Positions 33,732-42,325 of a stretch of DNA of 64,000 bases are shown one piece after another. The stretch is taken from contig JBDTRR010000004.1 in the NCBI GenBank assembly GCA_039931615.1, positions 114,901-178,900 of the forward strand. The letters are read 5' to 3'. A program made the translations under genes and the position numbers. How positions within the stretch are numbered: the first letter of the stretch is position 1; every line of letters starts with the position of its first letter. Source of the stretch: JAHFUI01 sp039931615 (GTDB taxonomy: Bacteria; Acidobacteriota; Vicinamibacteria; Vicinamibacterales; CAVVIG01). A model generated the notes under the pieces. It was not told where the DNA came from. It saw nothing but the letters and a program-made list of their open reading frames with translations, and searched no databases.

Positions 33732-34694
33732 GTGCCTATGAGCGTCAAGAGTCAGTTCCCCTCGGAAACCAGCGCCGGCGGCGCGTTCGTTCGCCAGGCC
33801 TACTCGATCCGTGATCGGATCACCGCGGACGGTTCATCCGGGTTCCCGGCCGAACCGCGCCGCTACCACCTCTACGTCTCGCTCGCCTGCCCGTGGGCAC
33901 ACCGCGCCATCATCGTGCGCGGGCTGCTCGGTCTCGAGCCGGTGATCTCGATGTCGGTCGTCGATCCAATCCGGGACGCGCGCGGCTGGGCATTCCGGGA
34001 CGGCGACGGCTGCGGCCCCGATCCGGTGTGCGGCTTCGAGTTCCTGTCCGAGGCCTATCTGCGCACCGATCCGGCGTTCACCGGGCGTCACACCGTGCCG
34101 TGTCTCTGGGATCGTGTGGCCGGCCGCCTCGTCACCAACAACTACCCCGACATCACCATCGACTTCGAGACGCAGTTCACGGCCTGGCACCGGCCGGGCG
34201 CGCCCCGCTTGTATCCCGGGTCGCTGCGCTCCGACATCGACGCGGTGAACGACCTGATCTACGCCGACATCAACAACGGGGTCTACCAAGCGGGGTTCGC
34301 CACCTCGCAACAGGCCTACGAGGACGCCGTCGTCGCCCTGTTCGCGCGGCTGGATTGGGTCGAGGCCCGGCTGGCCGCGCAGCGCTACCTGGTCGGCACC
34401 CAGCTGACCGAGGCGGACATCAGGCTGTTCACCACGCTGGTGCGTTTCGACAGCGTCTACTTCGGGCACTTCAAGTGCAACCTGCGGCGGCTGGTCGACT
34501 ATCCCAACCTGTGGGGTTACGCGCGCGACCTGTTTCAGCGTCCCGGCTTCGGCGAGACGGTGAATTTCGATCACATCAAGCGTCACTACTACATGACGCA
34601 CGACCACATCAACCCGACGCGGATCGTGCCGACGGGGCCGATCATCGACTGGATGGCGCCGCACGATCGCGAGCGGCTGACACGTTCCGCCTGA
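33732..34694 (+). CDS. Glutathionyl-hydroquinone reductase-like GST (YqjG/ECM4 type)
   Basis: 320 residues, longer than ordinary glutathione S-transferases and typical of the Xi class. The catalytic motif ACPWAHR (C53) is followed by VVDPIRDARGWAF, TVPCLWDRVAGRLVTNNYPD and YADINNGVYQAGFATSQ. The C-terminal HYYMTHDHINPTRIVPTGP is the family signature. These enzymes use the cysteine to remove glutathione from glutathionyl-hydroquinones, including chlorinated ones. A GTG at 33732 and an ATG at 33738 are both possible starts. Whether this bacterium makes glutathione is not shown here. Confidence 0.9.
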   Translation: MPMSVKSQFPSETSAGGAFVRQAYSIRDRITADGSSGFPAEPRRYHLYVSLACPWAHRAIIVRGLLGLEPVISMSVVDPIRDARGWAFRDGDGCGPDPVCGFEFLSEAYLRTDPAFTGRHTVPCLWDRVAGRLVTNNYPDITIDFETQFTAWHRPGAPRLYPGSLRSDIDAVNDLIYADINNGVYQAGFATSQQAYEDAVVALFARLDWVEARLAAQRYLVGTQLTEADIRLFTTLVRFDSVYFGHFKCNLRRLVDYPNLWGYARDLFQRPGFGETVNFDHIKRHYYMTHDHINPTRIVPTGPIIDWMAPHDRERLTRSA

Positions 34695-34718
34695 AAGCTG
34701 ACACCAACGCCGGACAAA

Positions 34719-35669
34719 ATGATGTCGATCATGAACAGCGCCCTCACCTTCGCTCTCCCGTTGACGCTGATCGCGGCGGTGACCGCGCAGCAGCCAGCCC
34801 CAACGCCGCCGCCGCCGCTGGTCAAGGAAAACGCGACCGTCAAGCTGTCCGCGCACGTCTACGCCATCCCCGACGACAGCGTGCCGCTGGTCCCCAACGT
34901 CGGCATCATCGTCGGCGGCACCGCGACGCTGGTGGTCGACACCGGCCTCGGTCCGCGCAACGGTCAGGCCATTCTGCGCGAGGTGGCGAAGGTCAGCCGG
35001 AACGCCGACCTCTACCTGGCGACGACGCATTTCCACCCGGAGCACGCCGCGGGCAGCTCGGCATTCCCTGCCAACACGAAGTTCATCGTCGCCCAGGCCC
35101 AGCAGAAGGATCTCGACGAGCTCGGCGCCACCACGGCGGCGCAGTTCGCCGGCCGTTCGGCGCTGTCGGCCGAGCTCCTGAAAGACGTCAAGTTCCGGCC
35201 GCCGGACGTCGTGTTCTACGACCGCCAGCACGAGATCGACCTGGGCGGCGGCGTCCGGGTGCGCCTCCTCGCGGTCGGACCGACGCACACGCGCGGCGAC
35301 ACGGTCCTGTTCGTCGAGCCGGACGGCATCCTGTTCGCCGGCGATGTCGTGATGAATCGCGCGTTTCTGGCCTTCAGCCAGTACTCGAACGCGCAGACGT
35401 GGATGTCGGTGCTCGGGCAGCTGGACGCACTCCATCCGGCCACCATCGTGCCGAGCCACGGTCCGATCGGCGACGGCTCGCTGATCGGACAGCAGCGCGG
35501 CGTGCTGGACGCGTTGCAGGGCCGGGTCCGCGCACTGAGGATGGAAGGACGGTCGGCGGACGAGGCGGCGACATTGCTCACCGCGGAATTTCAAGCCAGG
35601 TATCCTGGTTGGACCGGTCCGAACCGCGTCGGCGCTGCCGTCAGATCGTTCTACGCCGGCGCACCATAG
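34719..35669 (+). CDS. Exported metallo-beta-lactamase-fold hydrolase
   Basis: 316 residues with a signal peptide (LTFALPLTLIAAVTAQQ). The metal motif is THFHPEHAAGS (H104, H106, H109), with Glu where most family members have Asp in HxHxDH, which could weaken the second metal site. LVVDTGLG lies upstream, and later FAGDVVMN and VPSHGPIGD supply the bridging Asp and last His. Members include secreted MBL-fold enzymes acting on lactones, thioesters or beta-lactams. Substrate unknown. It starts 24 bases after the GST gene. Confidence 0.85.
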   Translation: MMSIMNSALTFALPLTLIAAVTAQQPAPTPPPPLVKENATVKLSAHVYAIPDDSVPLVPNVGIIVGGTATLVVDTGLGPRNGQAILREVAKVSRNADLYLATTHFHPEHAAGSSAFPANTKFIVAQAQQKDLDELGATTAAQFAGRSALSAELLKDVKFRPPDVVFYDRQHEIDLGGGVRVRLLAVGPTHTRGDTVLFVEPDGILFAGDVVMNRAFLAFSQYSNAQTWMSVLGQLDALHPATIVPSHGPIGDGSLIGQQRGVLDALQGRVRALRMEGRSADEAATLLTAEFQARYPGWTGPNRVGAAVRSFYAGAP

Positions 35670-35690
35670 GCTCTCCAGGGCGTGCGTACT

Positions 35691-35808
35691 GTCCGCCATC
35701 GGGTGGACCCTCATCACGGTCCGGCTGAAGCCGGACACTACGTACGATTTCGCTGTCGCATCGTGACCTGCGACCATGCCCGTACGTAGTGTCCGCCTTT
35801 AGGCGGAC
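35691..35808. repeat. Three dispersed hairpins in one gap
   Basis: An imperfect stem GTCCGCC-atcg-GGTGGAC (35691-35708), a perfect GTCCGGCT-ga-AGCCGGAC (35719-35736) with flanks ATCACG and ACTACGTACG, and a perfect GTCCGCCT-tt-AGGCGGAC (35791-35808) with flanks CCCGTACGTAGT and CGTGATCAG. The middle and last have opposite inner triplets (GGC against GCC) and opposite flank order, so they are inverted copies. Confidence 0.85.
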
Positions 35809-35849
35809 CGTGATCAGTACCCTGCGTACGATTGAACTAAGCTATCGAC

Positions 35850-36734
35850 GTGTTCGAGGGTTTTTCGGAACATCGCGTCGCCACGCCGGGAGCCGACATC
35901 TTCGCGTTGACGGGTGGCGAGGGGCCGCCGCTGCTCCTGTTGCATGGCTACCCCCAGAATCACGTCATGTGGCACCTGGTGGCGCCTCGCCTTGCGTCCG
36001 CCTTTTCCCTGGTCATCCCCGATCTGCGCGGCTACGGTGACAGCACCGGACCCGCAGCCGACGCCCGGCACCTCAACTATGCCAAGCGGACGATGGCCGC
36101 GGACATGATCGCGCTGATGGCCGCGCTTGGACATCCGCGCTTTTCGATCGCCGGGCACGATCGCGGCGGCCGGGTTGGCTACCGCCTGGCGCTGGATCAT
36201 CCCGATCGGATCGTCCGCCTGGCGGCGCTCGACATTCTTCCGACGTTCGAGGTCTGGCAGCGTATGAACAAGGACGCGGCGATGCGCAGCTACCACTGGC
36301 TGTTCCTGGCCCAGCCCGCACCGCTGCCCGAGCGGCTGATCGGACTCGATCCGGACTTCTATCTCCAGCATCTGTTGAACCGGTGGGCGGGATCGCCAGC
36401 TGCCCTCGATCCCATGGCGGTCGCCGAGTACGCGCGGCATTTCCGGAAGGCGTCGGTGATCGAGGCGACCTGCGAGGACTACCGCGCCGGCGCCAGCATC
36501 GATCTGGAGCACGACCGGGTTGACCACGACCGCGGGAGGCGGTTGTCCTGCCCGCTGCTGGTCCTCTGGGGCCGGCAATATCTGGCGGGACAGGCGGCGT
36601 CGCCGCTCGACGTCTGGGAGTCGTGGGCCGGAGACGCGCGGGAGGTGGCGCTCGACTGCGGCCACTTCCTCGCCGAAGAACAGCCCGAGGCGTGCGCGGC
36701 TGCGCTGCGCGGGTTTCTGGCCGCGCCACGGTAG
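35850..36734 (+). CDS. Fluoroacetate (haloacetate) dehalogenase-like alpha/beta hydrolase
   Basis: 294 residues, GTG start. The active site matches fluoroacetate dehalogenase almost position for position: HGYPQ oxyanion loop, nucleophile D104 in GHDRGGR, carboxylate-binding R105 and R108, D128 in LAALDIL, halide-binding H149 and W150 in RSYHWLF, Y211 in CEDYRA, and H272 in CGHFLAEE. As recalled, the Burkholderia enzyme uses D104, R105, R108, D128, H149, W150, Y212 and H271. The enzyme hydrolyses a carbon-halogen bond of a short 2-haloacid by an Asp ester. It is the first gene of a four-gene operon that continues with a second dehalogenase two bases away. Confidence 0.88.
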   Translation: MFEGFSEHRVATPGADIFALTGGEGPPLLLLHGYPQNHVMWHLVAPRLASAFSLVIPDLRGYGDSTGPAADARHLNYAKRTMAADMIALMAALGHPRFSIAGHDRGGRVGYRLALDHPDRIVRLAALDILPTFEVWQRMNKDAAMRSYHWLFLAQPAPLPERLIGLDPDFYLQHLLNRWAGSPAALDPMAVAEYARHFRKASVIEATCEDYRAGASIDLEHDRVDHDRGRRLSCPLLVLWGRQYLAGQAASPLDVWESWAGDAREVALDCGHFLAEEQPEACAAALRGFLAAPR

Positions 36735-36736
36735 CG

Positions 36737-37447
36737 ATGCGCATGACGGTCCAGGCCTGTGTCTTCGACGCCTATGGCACGCTGCTCGACCTCAACGGCG
36801 CGGTCGCGGCCGTCGCGGGACGTCTCGGCGACCGCGCGGCCGATCTCCTGAGGGTCTGGCGCGGGAAACAGCTCGAGTACACCTGGCTCCGATCGCTGAT
36901 GGGACGCCATGCTGATTTCGCCCAGGTCACCCGCGAGGCGCTCGACTACGCCTGCGCGGCGGTCGGCGGCGAAGCCGCGGGGCTCCAGACCGCGCTGCTC
37001 GATGCCTTCTTCCATCTGCCGGCCTACCCCGACGCCGAACCGTTGCTGCGCGCCATTCGTGCCCGCGGCCTGCGGACCGCCGTGCTGTCGAACGGAACCC
37101 CCGGGATGCTCGACGCCGGCTTGCGGTCGACCGCGCTCGGGCCGCTGCTCGACGCGATCCTTTCCGTCGAGGACGTCGGGGTCTACAAGCCCAGTCCGGC
37201 GGTCTATCAGCACGCCAGCGCCACTCTGGGCCTCGCGCCGGACGCCCTCATGTTCGTGAGCGCGAACGCGTGGGACGCCGCCGGCGCGTCCAGCGCCGGG
37301 CTTCGCGCCATCTGGATCAACCGCAGCGGTGCGCCATCCGAGCGTCTGCCGAGCCGACCGGCGGCTGAGGTCGCGTCGCTCGCGGACGTTGCCGATCTCC
37401 TGGCGACAGACTCGCCGCCGCCAGCCGACTATGATGAATCGACATGA
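36737..37447 (+). CDS. Type II haloacid dehalogenase (HAD superfamily)
   Basis: 236 residues from the ATG at 36737, two bases after the previous stop. The L-2-haloacid dehalogenase set is present: nucleophile D11 in CVFDAYGTLLD, the R42-containing WRGKQLEYTWLRSLM segment, AVLSNGTP, lysine and tyrosine in GVYKPSPAVYQ, and VSANAWDAAGASSAGL with the Ser, Asn and Asp of the last loop. These residues define dehalogenases rather than phosphatases within the HAD group. The reaction inverts C2 of L-2-haloalkanoic acids to give D-2-hydroxy acids. Its pairing with a fluoroacetate-dehalogenase-like gene strongly suggests an organohalide-acid function. Confidence 0.9.
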   Translation: MRMTVQACVFDAYGTLLDLNGAVAAVAGRLGDRAADLLRVWRGKQLEYTWLRSLMGRHADFAQVTREALDYACAAVGGEAAGLQTALLDAFFHLPAYPDAEPLLRAIRARGLRTAVLSNGTPGMLDAGLRSTALGPLLDAILSVEDVGVYKPSPAVYQHASATLGLAPDALMFVSANAWDAAGASSAGLRAIWINRSGAPSERLPSRPAAEVASLADVADLLATDSPPPADYDEST

Positions 37448-37463
37448 TCAAGCAGGTTCTCTA

Positions 37464-38057
37464 ATGGCGGTTCTGGACGACGCTGCGCTGCGGCAATTGT
37501 TTCTCGATGCGAGGACGCACCGGGCCTGGCTCGATCGGCCGGTCGACGACGCGTTGTTGCGACGCGTCTACGACCTGGCGCGCCTGCCGCCGACCTCGGG
37601 CAACTCGCTGCCGATGCGTCTCGTCTTCGTCAGAAGCGCCGAGGCAAAGGAACGTCTGCGGCCCACGCTTGACCGCGGCAACGTCGACAACGCGATGGCG
37701 GCGCCGATCACCGCGATCGTGGCCCACGACACCAGGTTTTTCGAGGAGATGACCCGGCACGCGCTGTCACGGCCGGAAACCGCCGCCCGTTTCGGGGCGG
37801 CGCCGGAGGCGGCTCGTGAGCGGCTGGCCTTCCAGGGCGGGACGCTGCAGGGCGCCTATCTGATTCTGGCGGCGCGGGCGATGGGCCTTGATTGCGGTCC
37901 GATGGGCGGCTTCGACCGGGCCAGCCTGGATACGGCGTTCTTTCCGGACGGACGCTGGAAGTCGAACTTCCTCGTCAACCTCGGCTACGGCGATCCGGCG
38001 ACCCTGCGGCCGCGGGCGCCCCGGCTCGACTTCGACGACGCCTGCCGGATCGAGTGA
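37464..38057 (+). CDS. rutE: RutE-like nitroreductase (putative malonic semialdehyde reductase)
   Basis: 197 residues, the size of RutE. FMN-dependent nitroreductase features: DARTHRAWLDRPVDDALLRR, LPPTSGNSLPMRLVFV, and LQGAYLILAARAMGLDCGPM, the last typical of the RutE/HadB subgroup. RutE reduces malonic semialdehyde to 3-hydroxypropionate in pyrimidine degradation. An ATG at 37464 is chosen; another at 37431 is possible. The gene is 16 bases after the haloacid dehalogenase and four bases before allantoinase. No other rut gene is in view, so the natural substrate may be a different aldehyde or halogenated compound. Confidence 0.85.
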   Translation: MAVLDDAALRQLFLDARTHRAWLDRPVDDALLRRVYDLARLPPTSGNSLPMRLVFVRSAEAKERLRPTLDRGNVDNAMAAPITAIVAHDTRFFEEMTRHALSRPETAARFGAAPEAARERLAFQGGTLQGAYLILAARAMGLDCGPMGGFDRASLDTAFFPDGRWKSNFLVNLGYGDPATLRPRAPRLDFDDACRIE

Positions 38058-38061
38058 GCGC

Positions 38062-39453
38062 GTGACCGCAGTCGCTTCCGAGTTCGTCGTCCGCAGCCGG
38101 CGCGTCGTGGTCGACGAGCAGACGCGTCCAGCGGCGGTGCACATCCGCTCCGGCACGGTTGTCGGGGTGACCGATTTCGAGGACGTGCCCGGCGGCTGTC
38201 CGATCGACGAGGCTGGGGACGCGGTGGTGATGCCCGGCGTGGTCGACACGCACGTCCACGTGAACGAGCCCGGCCGGACCGGGTGGGAGGGCTTCGATAC
38301 GGCGACGCGCGCCGCCGCCGCCGGCGGTGTGACGACGATCGTCGACATGCCCCTGAACAGCATTCCGGCAACGACCAGCGCGGCCGCTCTCGAGGCGAAG
38401 CGCCGGGCCGCTGAAGGACAGTGCTTCGTCGACGTGGGGTTCTGGGGCGGCGTGGTGCCTGGCAATGCCTCGGAACTGCCCGGCCTCGCCGCCGCCGGCG
38501 CGCTCGGTTTCAAGTGCTTTCTCGTTCCGTCCGGCGTCGACGAATTCGAGGCGGTGACCGAAGCCGACCTGCGGATCGCCCTGCCGGTGCTGGCCAGGCT
38601 GGGTGTGCCGCTGCTGGTTCACGCCGAGCTTCCCGGACCGATCGAGAAAGCGTCGCGACAACTCGCGGCGCCGATCGCTGGCGCGTCCGGAGATGCGCCC
38701 GACCCGCGCCGTTACGCGACCTACCTGGCGACGCGGCCGACGCAGGCGGAAAACGACGCGATTGCGCTCTCGATCGCGCTGTGCCGCGAGTATGGCGTGC
38801 GCACCCACATCGTGCACCTGTCGTCGGCGGCGGCGTTGCCGCTGCTGATCGACGCGTTCGCGTCCCACTGCCCGATCACTGTCGAAACCTGTCCGCATTA
38901 CCTGACGTTTGCGGCCGGGGACATTGCCGACGGCGCCACCGCGTTCAAGTGCGCACCGCCGATCCGGGAGAGGGAGAACCGGGAGTCCCTCTGGGCGGCG
39001 CTGGCCGGCGGCCGGATTCAGATGGTGGCCTCGGACCACTCGCCGTCGCCCCCGGCGCTCAAGCAGCTGGGATCAGGAAATTTCCTGACGGCGTGGGGCG
39101 GGATCTCGTCGCTTCAGATCAGCCTGGCCGCGACCTGGACCGGGGCCAGCGCCCGCGGCTGGTCGCTGACGCAACTCGCCGGGTGGCTGTGCCGCGCCCC
39201 GTCGCGCCTCGCCGGCCTCGAGCGAAAGGGCGCGATCGAGGTTGGCCGCGACGCCGACCTGGTGGTCTGGGACCCTGAACGCGAATTCACCGTCGCGGGC
39301 CGGTCGCTGCTGCATCGCCATGCGTTGACGCCGTACGAGGGCGGCGTACTGCGCGGCGTGGTCGAGCGGACCTATTTGCGCGGCCAGCGGATCTACCAGC
39401 GCGGCCAGCCGATGCGCGCGCCGGCGGGCCGGTTCTTGACACGGTCCGGCTGA
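38062..39453 (+). CDS. allB: Allantoinase
   Basis: 463 residues, GTG start four bases after the RutE-like gene. Features of the cyclic amidohydrolase family: metal-binding HVHVNEPGRTGWEGFDTAT, characteristic of allantoinases, VTTIVDMPLNSIPATTS, FKCFLVPSGVDEF (a carbamylated lysine is expected here), VHAELPGP, IVHLSSAAALPL, CPHYLTF and MVASDHSPSPP. It opens the allantoin ring to allantoate. It is the last gene of the four-gene operon; no allC, ureidoglycolate gene or urate oxidase lies nearby. Confidence 0.92.
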   Translation: MTAVASEFVVRSRRVVVDEQTRPAAVHIRSGTVVGVTDFEDVPGGCPIDEAGDAVVMPGVVDTHVHVNEPGRTGWEGFDTATRAAAAGGVTTIVDMPLNSIPATTSAAALEAKRRAAEGQCFVDVGFWGGVVPGNASELPGLAAAGALGFKCFLVPSGVDEFEAVTEADLRIALPVLARLGVPLLVHAELPGPIEKASRQLAAPIAGASGDAPDPRRYATYLATRPTQAENDAIALSIALCREYGVRTHIVHLSSAAALPLLIDAFASHCPITVETCPHYLTFAAGDIADGATAFKCAPPIRERENRESLWAALAGGRIQMVASDHSPSPPALKQLGSGNFLTAWGGISSLQISLAATWTGASARGWSLTQLAGWLCRAPSRLAGLERKGAIEVGRDADLVVWDPEREFTVAGRSLLHRHALTPYEGGVLRGVVERTYLRGQRIYQRGQPMRAPAGRFLTRSG

Positions 39454-39484
39454 AGCGCATGCGAAAGGCAGGCGGGCCCGCCGT

Positions 39485-39522
39485 TTGTACGTAGTGTCCG
39501 GCTTCAGCCGGACCGTGATCGG
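39485..39522. repeat. Single complete dispersed repeat unit
   Basis: Flank TGTACGTAGT, stem GTCCGGCT-tc-AGCCGGAC (39496-39513), flank CGTGATCGG. This is the cleanest single unit and defines the consensus. It lies between allB and the next gene. Confidence 0.85.
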
Positions 39523-39568
39523 AGATGAGTCGTGGTGCAGGCTGTTCAGGCCTGCCCGTCGTGACGTT

Positions 39569-40234
39569 ATGAAGCAAAAGAGCCGCACCAGTCTCCAGAT
39601 CAAGATCTTCGTAGTCCTCGTCTTGTTGCCGGGGCTCGGGTTTCTCTTCAAGCGCTCGCTCCGCGACGATCAGACGCGGCCGTACACGGTCGCCCGCGGC
39701 CAGCTCAGGAACTGGTCGGTCGTGACGTTGTCGGCATCCCGCGCCGCCGATCCGATGCTCGCCCTGCGGCCGCCGCCCGATCTGGTGCCGGGGCTGTTCA
39801 GTCAGGTGTTCGCGAGGGCGATGCAATCGCTGCGATCGCCGAACGACGCGTCGATGCCGCTGCTGCTCAAGGGAGAGTTCGACCGTGCGCTGGACGGCTT
39901 TGTGACGCCCGACGCGATCACCGCCGCGGCGCGGACGGCCGGCCTCGAGGCGATCGAACTGCGGCCGCGCTGTCTGATCCACAAATACATCAGCGCGCCG
40001 GGCGACATCCGCCAGCTGTTCGTGGTCCTGTTCGAGGCGCCGGAGTTCACCCGCTTCCGCGAGCAGATCGGCGGCATGCGCGCCGACGGCGCCGCGACGC
40101 GCGCCGGCTACGATCCGTGGGCGCTGTCGCCGGCGCTGTTCATTGCCGCGTCGGACGCCGCCTTCACCCGCTGGCTGCCGTTCCGGGCCGATCCGGTCGC
40201 GGATTGTCTGGCGCCAATCGTGATCCAGCCGTGA
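39569..40234 (+). CDS. Unknown protein with one N-terminal membrane segment
   Basis: 221 residues from the ATG at 39569. A short Lys/Arg-rich start is followed by one hydrophobic helix (IKIFVVLVLLPGLGFLF), then a soluble domain with no motif I recognise (RNWSVVTLSASRAADPML, GEFDRALDGFVTPDAITAAA, RPRCLIHKYISAPGDIRQLF). The layout suggests a membrane-anchored protein with an outward-facing domain. It overlaps the FkbM methyltransferase by four bases (GTGA), so the two are coupled. It could supply substrate handling for that enzyme, which is only an inference. Confidence 0.7.
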   Translation: MKQKSRTSLQIKIFVVLVLLPGLGFLFKRSLRDDQTRPYTVARGQLRNWSVVTLSASRAADPMLALRPPPDLVPGLFSQVFARAMQSLRSPNDASMPLLLKGEFDRALDGFVTPDAITAAARTAGLEAIELRPRCLIHKYISAPGDIRQLFVVLFEAPEFTRFREQIGGMRADGAATRAGYDPWALSPALFIAASDAAFTRWLPFRADPVADCLAPIVIQP

Positions 40235-41067
40235 AACTGCGCGACCTCGGCCGCGTCATCGGGCTGGGTTCGTCGCCGCGCGAGTACCCGCTCGAGATCG
40301 TGAACTGCCGGCTGGCTGCCGACGGCGACGTGCAGTTCGCGCGCTGGCTGCATCCCGGCGAAACCCCCAAGGTCGTGACCCAGGACAGCGTCGACGCCCT
40401 GCGCTCGTTTCTCCACGAGGGCGACGTCGCCATCGACATCGGCGCGCACACCGGCGACTCGACGCTCCCGATCGCGCTGGCGGTTGGGCCCGGCGGAATG
40501 GTCTTCGCGCTCGAGCCCAACCCCTACGTGTTCAAGGTGCTGGCCGCCAATGCCGGTTTGAATCCGACCCGGACCCGGATCGTGCCGCTGATGTTTGCCG
40601 CGATGCCGGCCGACGGCGAGTTCGAGTTCGAGTATTCCGACGCCGGCTATTGCAACGGCGGATTCCACCAGGGCATCTCGCGCTGGAGGCATGGGCATTT
40701 CTCGAAGCTGCGCGTCGCCGGCCGGAACCTCGTGGCGTATCTCAGCCGCCACGCGCCGGACACCCTGGCCAGGGTGCGCTACGTCAAGATCGACACCGAA
40801 GGATTCGACCGGGCGGTGGTTCAATCGATCGCGCCGCTGATCCGGGAGGCGCGTCCTTACCTCAAGACCGAAATCTACAAGCATCTGCCGCATGATCAGC
40901 GCGCCGCGTACTTCGATGAACTGCGCGGGTTCGGCTACCGGCTGTTCAAGTGGGAGGATGACCGGACGTACCGGGGCCAGGAACTCGGACGCGACGATCT
41001 GTCGCGCTGGAAACATTTCGATGTGTTCGCCGTGCCGGCAGAGCGCGACGCTGGTCCGGGCAGCTAG
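40231..41067 (+). CDS. FkbM family methyltransferase
   Basis: 278 residues, GTG start overlapping the preceding stop. Methyltransferase motif I appears as VAIDIGAHTGDSTLPIAL with an acidic residue in FALEPNPYVFKVLAANA. The FkbM signature region RVRYVKIDTEGFDRAVV follows, then PYLKTEIYKHLPHDQRAAYFDELRG and a short C-terminal tail. FkbM-type enzymes O-methylate sugars or polyketides; in bacteria many act on exopolysaccharide or lipopolysaccharide. The partner protein upstream is membrane-anchored, and a PagL-like enzyme follows, which fits an envelope role. Confidence 0.87.
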   Translation: MKLRDLGRVIGLGSSPREYPLEIVNCRLAADGDVQFARWLHPGETPKVVTQDSVDALRSFLHEGDVAIDIGAHTGDSTLPIALAVGPGGMVFALEPNPYVFKVLAANAGLNPTRTRIVPLMFAAMPADGEFEFEYSDAGYCNGGFHQGISRWRHGHFSKLRVAGRNLVAYLSRHAPDTLARVRYVKIDTEGFDRAVVQSIAPLIREARPYLKTEIYKHLPHDQRAAYFDELRGFGYRLFKWEDDRTYRGQELGRDDLSRWKHFDVFAVPAERDAGPGS

Positions 41068-41106
41068 GATTCTGCCGTGCCGGTGGCCGTCGGCTGCTGT
41101 GCTTCT

Positions 41107-42324
41107 TCAGAACGCCAGACCGACCGTCAGGGTCAGCGGAATCTTGATCGACGCGTTGCTGGTGAAGATGTTGCCGTTCGAGTAGTGCTTGATGCCGAGC
41201 TCGGCGTTCATCCGGCGGCTCTTGCCGAAAAACGCGCCGGCGCCGATGAAGTCCTGGAAGGTAAATCGTTCGCCCGTGTTGCGGGCGTCAATCATCGTCC
41301 GGCTGATGAACGTCGGTCCCGCCAGCGAGTACCCGAAATACACGTCGGCCGGCTCGGTTCGCGCCAGGAAGAACCGGAAGAGCGGATACACCGACAGCGT
41401 GCGGAAGATCTCCCGGTTGCCGTTGCTCGTCCAGTAGGACGCGCTCGCGCCGAGATCGAAGGCGAACACCTTCCTGGTGTGGAAGACGTTGCGCTGGTAG
41501 TCAACCGTGAAACCGCGCCTGGTCTCGACGTTGCCGCCCCAGAAGATCGGGACTTTCCGTGAGAAGAAGGTGTTGACGCCGTAACCCAGCAGATTGGCGG
41601 TGTAGCCCAGGCGGACGACGCTCCGGGGGAACGCGAATCCGGCCCGGCGGTTGTTTTCGACGGTGGACGCCGGCAGCGGCCGCATGTGGAAGCGAATCCC
41701 GCTCGTGTAGAGGCGGGTCGATGGCTGGCTGAGCGACTTGCGGCCGGGTGAATAGGTGGCGCCGAACATCACGTCGATCTTCGGCGTCGCATGGTAGGCC
41801 AGCCCGGCACCGAGCAACCCGGCGGCATAGTGGGCGCTCTCCAGTGCGGTCGCGCCGTCGATCTCGAACCCGGATCGGCTGGTCACGCCTCCGCCGGCTT
41901 CGCCGTATGCGGACACGCGCGTCGTCAGCGGGAACTCCCACACCAGCGTCAGTCCGGCGTAGGCGGTCTGGACCTGACTGGTCTCCTGGTTGCCGTTGAT
42001 GTTGCGGTAGGCGACGAATCGCGCCGGGCGCATGTAGGTGGCCTGCACCGACAGCTGCCTGGTGAAATGATGGCCGAACAGGTCGACACGTACCGCCAGG
42101 TTCGGCACGTCGACCGTCTCGGCGCGGAAGCCCGGCTCCAGCTGATCGCCGGAGAAGACGTAGCCGATCCGCCCGACATCGAACGTGAAATACGAGCCGG
42201 ACAGGAACGGCGGATATTGCGTCCGGGTATCTTCGGCGACCGCCGGTTGCGCCGAGGCGCCGGTCGCCACGCACACCAGCAACGCGGCGGCGAACACGCT
42301 CCATCGATTGATCACGGATTCCAT
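41107..42324 (-). CDS. Outer-membrane barrel protein, lipid A 3-O-deacylase (PagL)-like
   Basis: 405 residues with a signal peptide (SVFAAALLVCVATGASAQ). The N-terminal two thirds alternate as beta-strands (SVQATYMRPARFVAY, TLVWEFPLTTRVSAYGEAG, IDVMFGATYSP). The C-terminal part reads RMNAELGIKHYSNGNIFTSN and ends LTLTVGLAF. The HxSNG motif contains the His-Ser pair of PagL, which removes the 3-O-linked acyl chain from lipid A. It is longer than Pseudomonas PagL (about 150 residues), so it may hold an extra domain. It starts one base after the stop of the TonB-receptor-like gene, so they form one operon. Confidence 0.72.
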   Translation of the reverse strand: MESVINRWSVFAAALLVCVATGASAQPAVAEDTRTQYPPFLSGSYFTFDVGRIGYVFSGDQLEPGFRAETVDVPNLAVRVDLFGHHFTRQLSVQATYMRPARFVAYRNINGNQETSQVQTAYAGLTLVWEFPLTTRVSAYGEAGGGVTSRSGFEIDGATALESAHYAAGLLGAGLAYHATPKIDVMFGATYSPGRKSLSQPSTRLYTSGIRFHMRPLPASTVENNRRAGFAFPRSVVRLGYTANLLGYGVNTFFSRKVPIFWGGNVETRRGFTVDYQRNVFHTRKVFAFDLGASASYWTSNGNREIFRTLSVYPLFRFFLARTEPADVYFGYSLAGPTFISRTMIDARNTGERFTFQDFIGAGAFFGKSRRMNAELGIKHYSNGNIFTSNASIKIPLTLTVGLAF

Positions 42325-42325
42325 T

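Noticed and set aside
35850..36734. The alpha/beta hydrolase read as RutD because of the RutE-like neighbour
   Set aside because: The HDRGGR nucleophile loop, His-Trp pair and Asp128 equivalents match fluoroacetate dehalogenase rather than RutD; rutA, B, C and F are absent.
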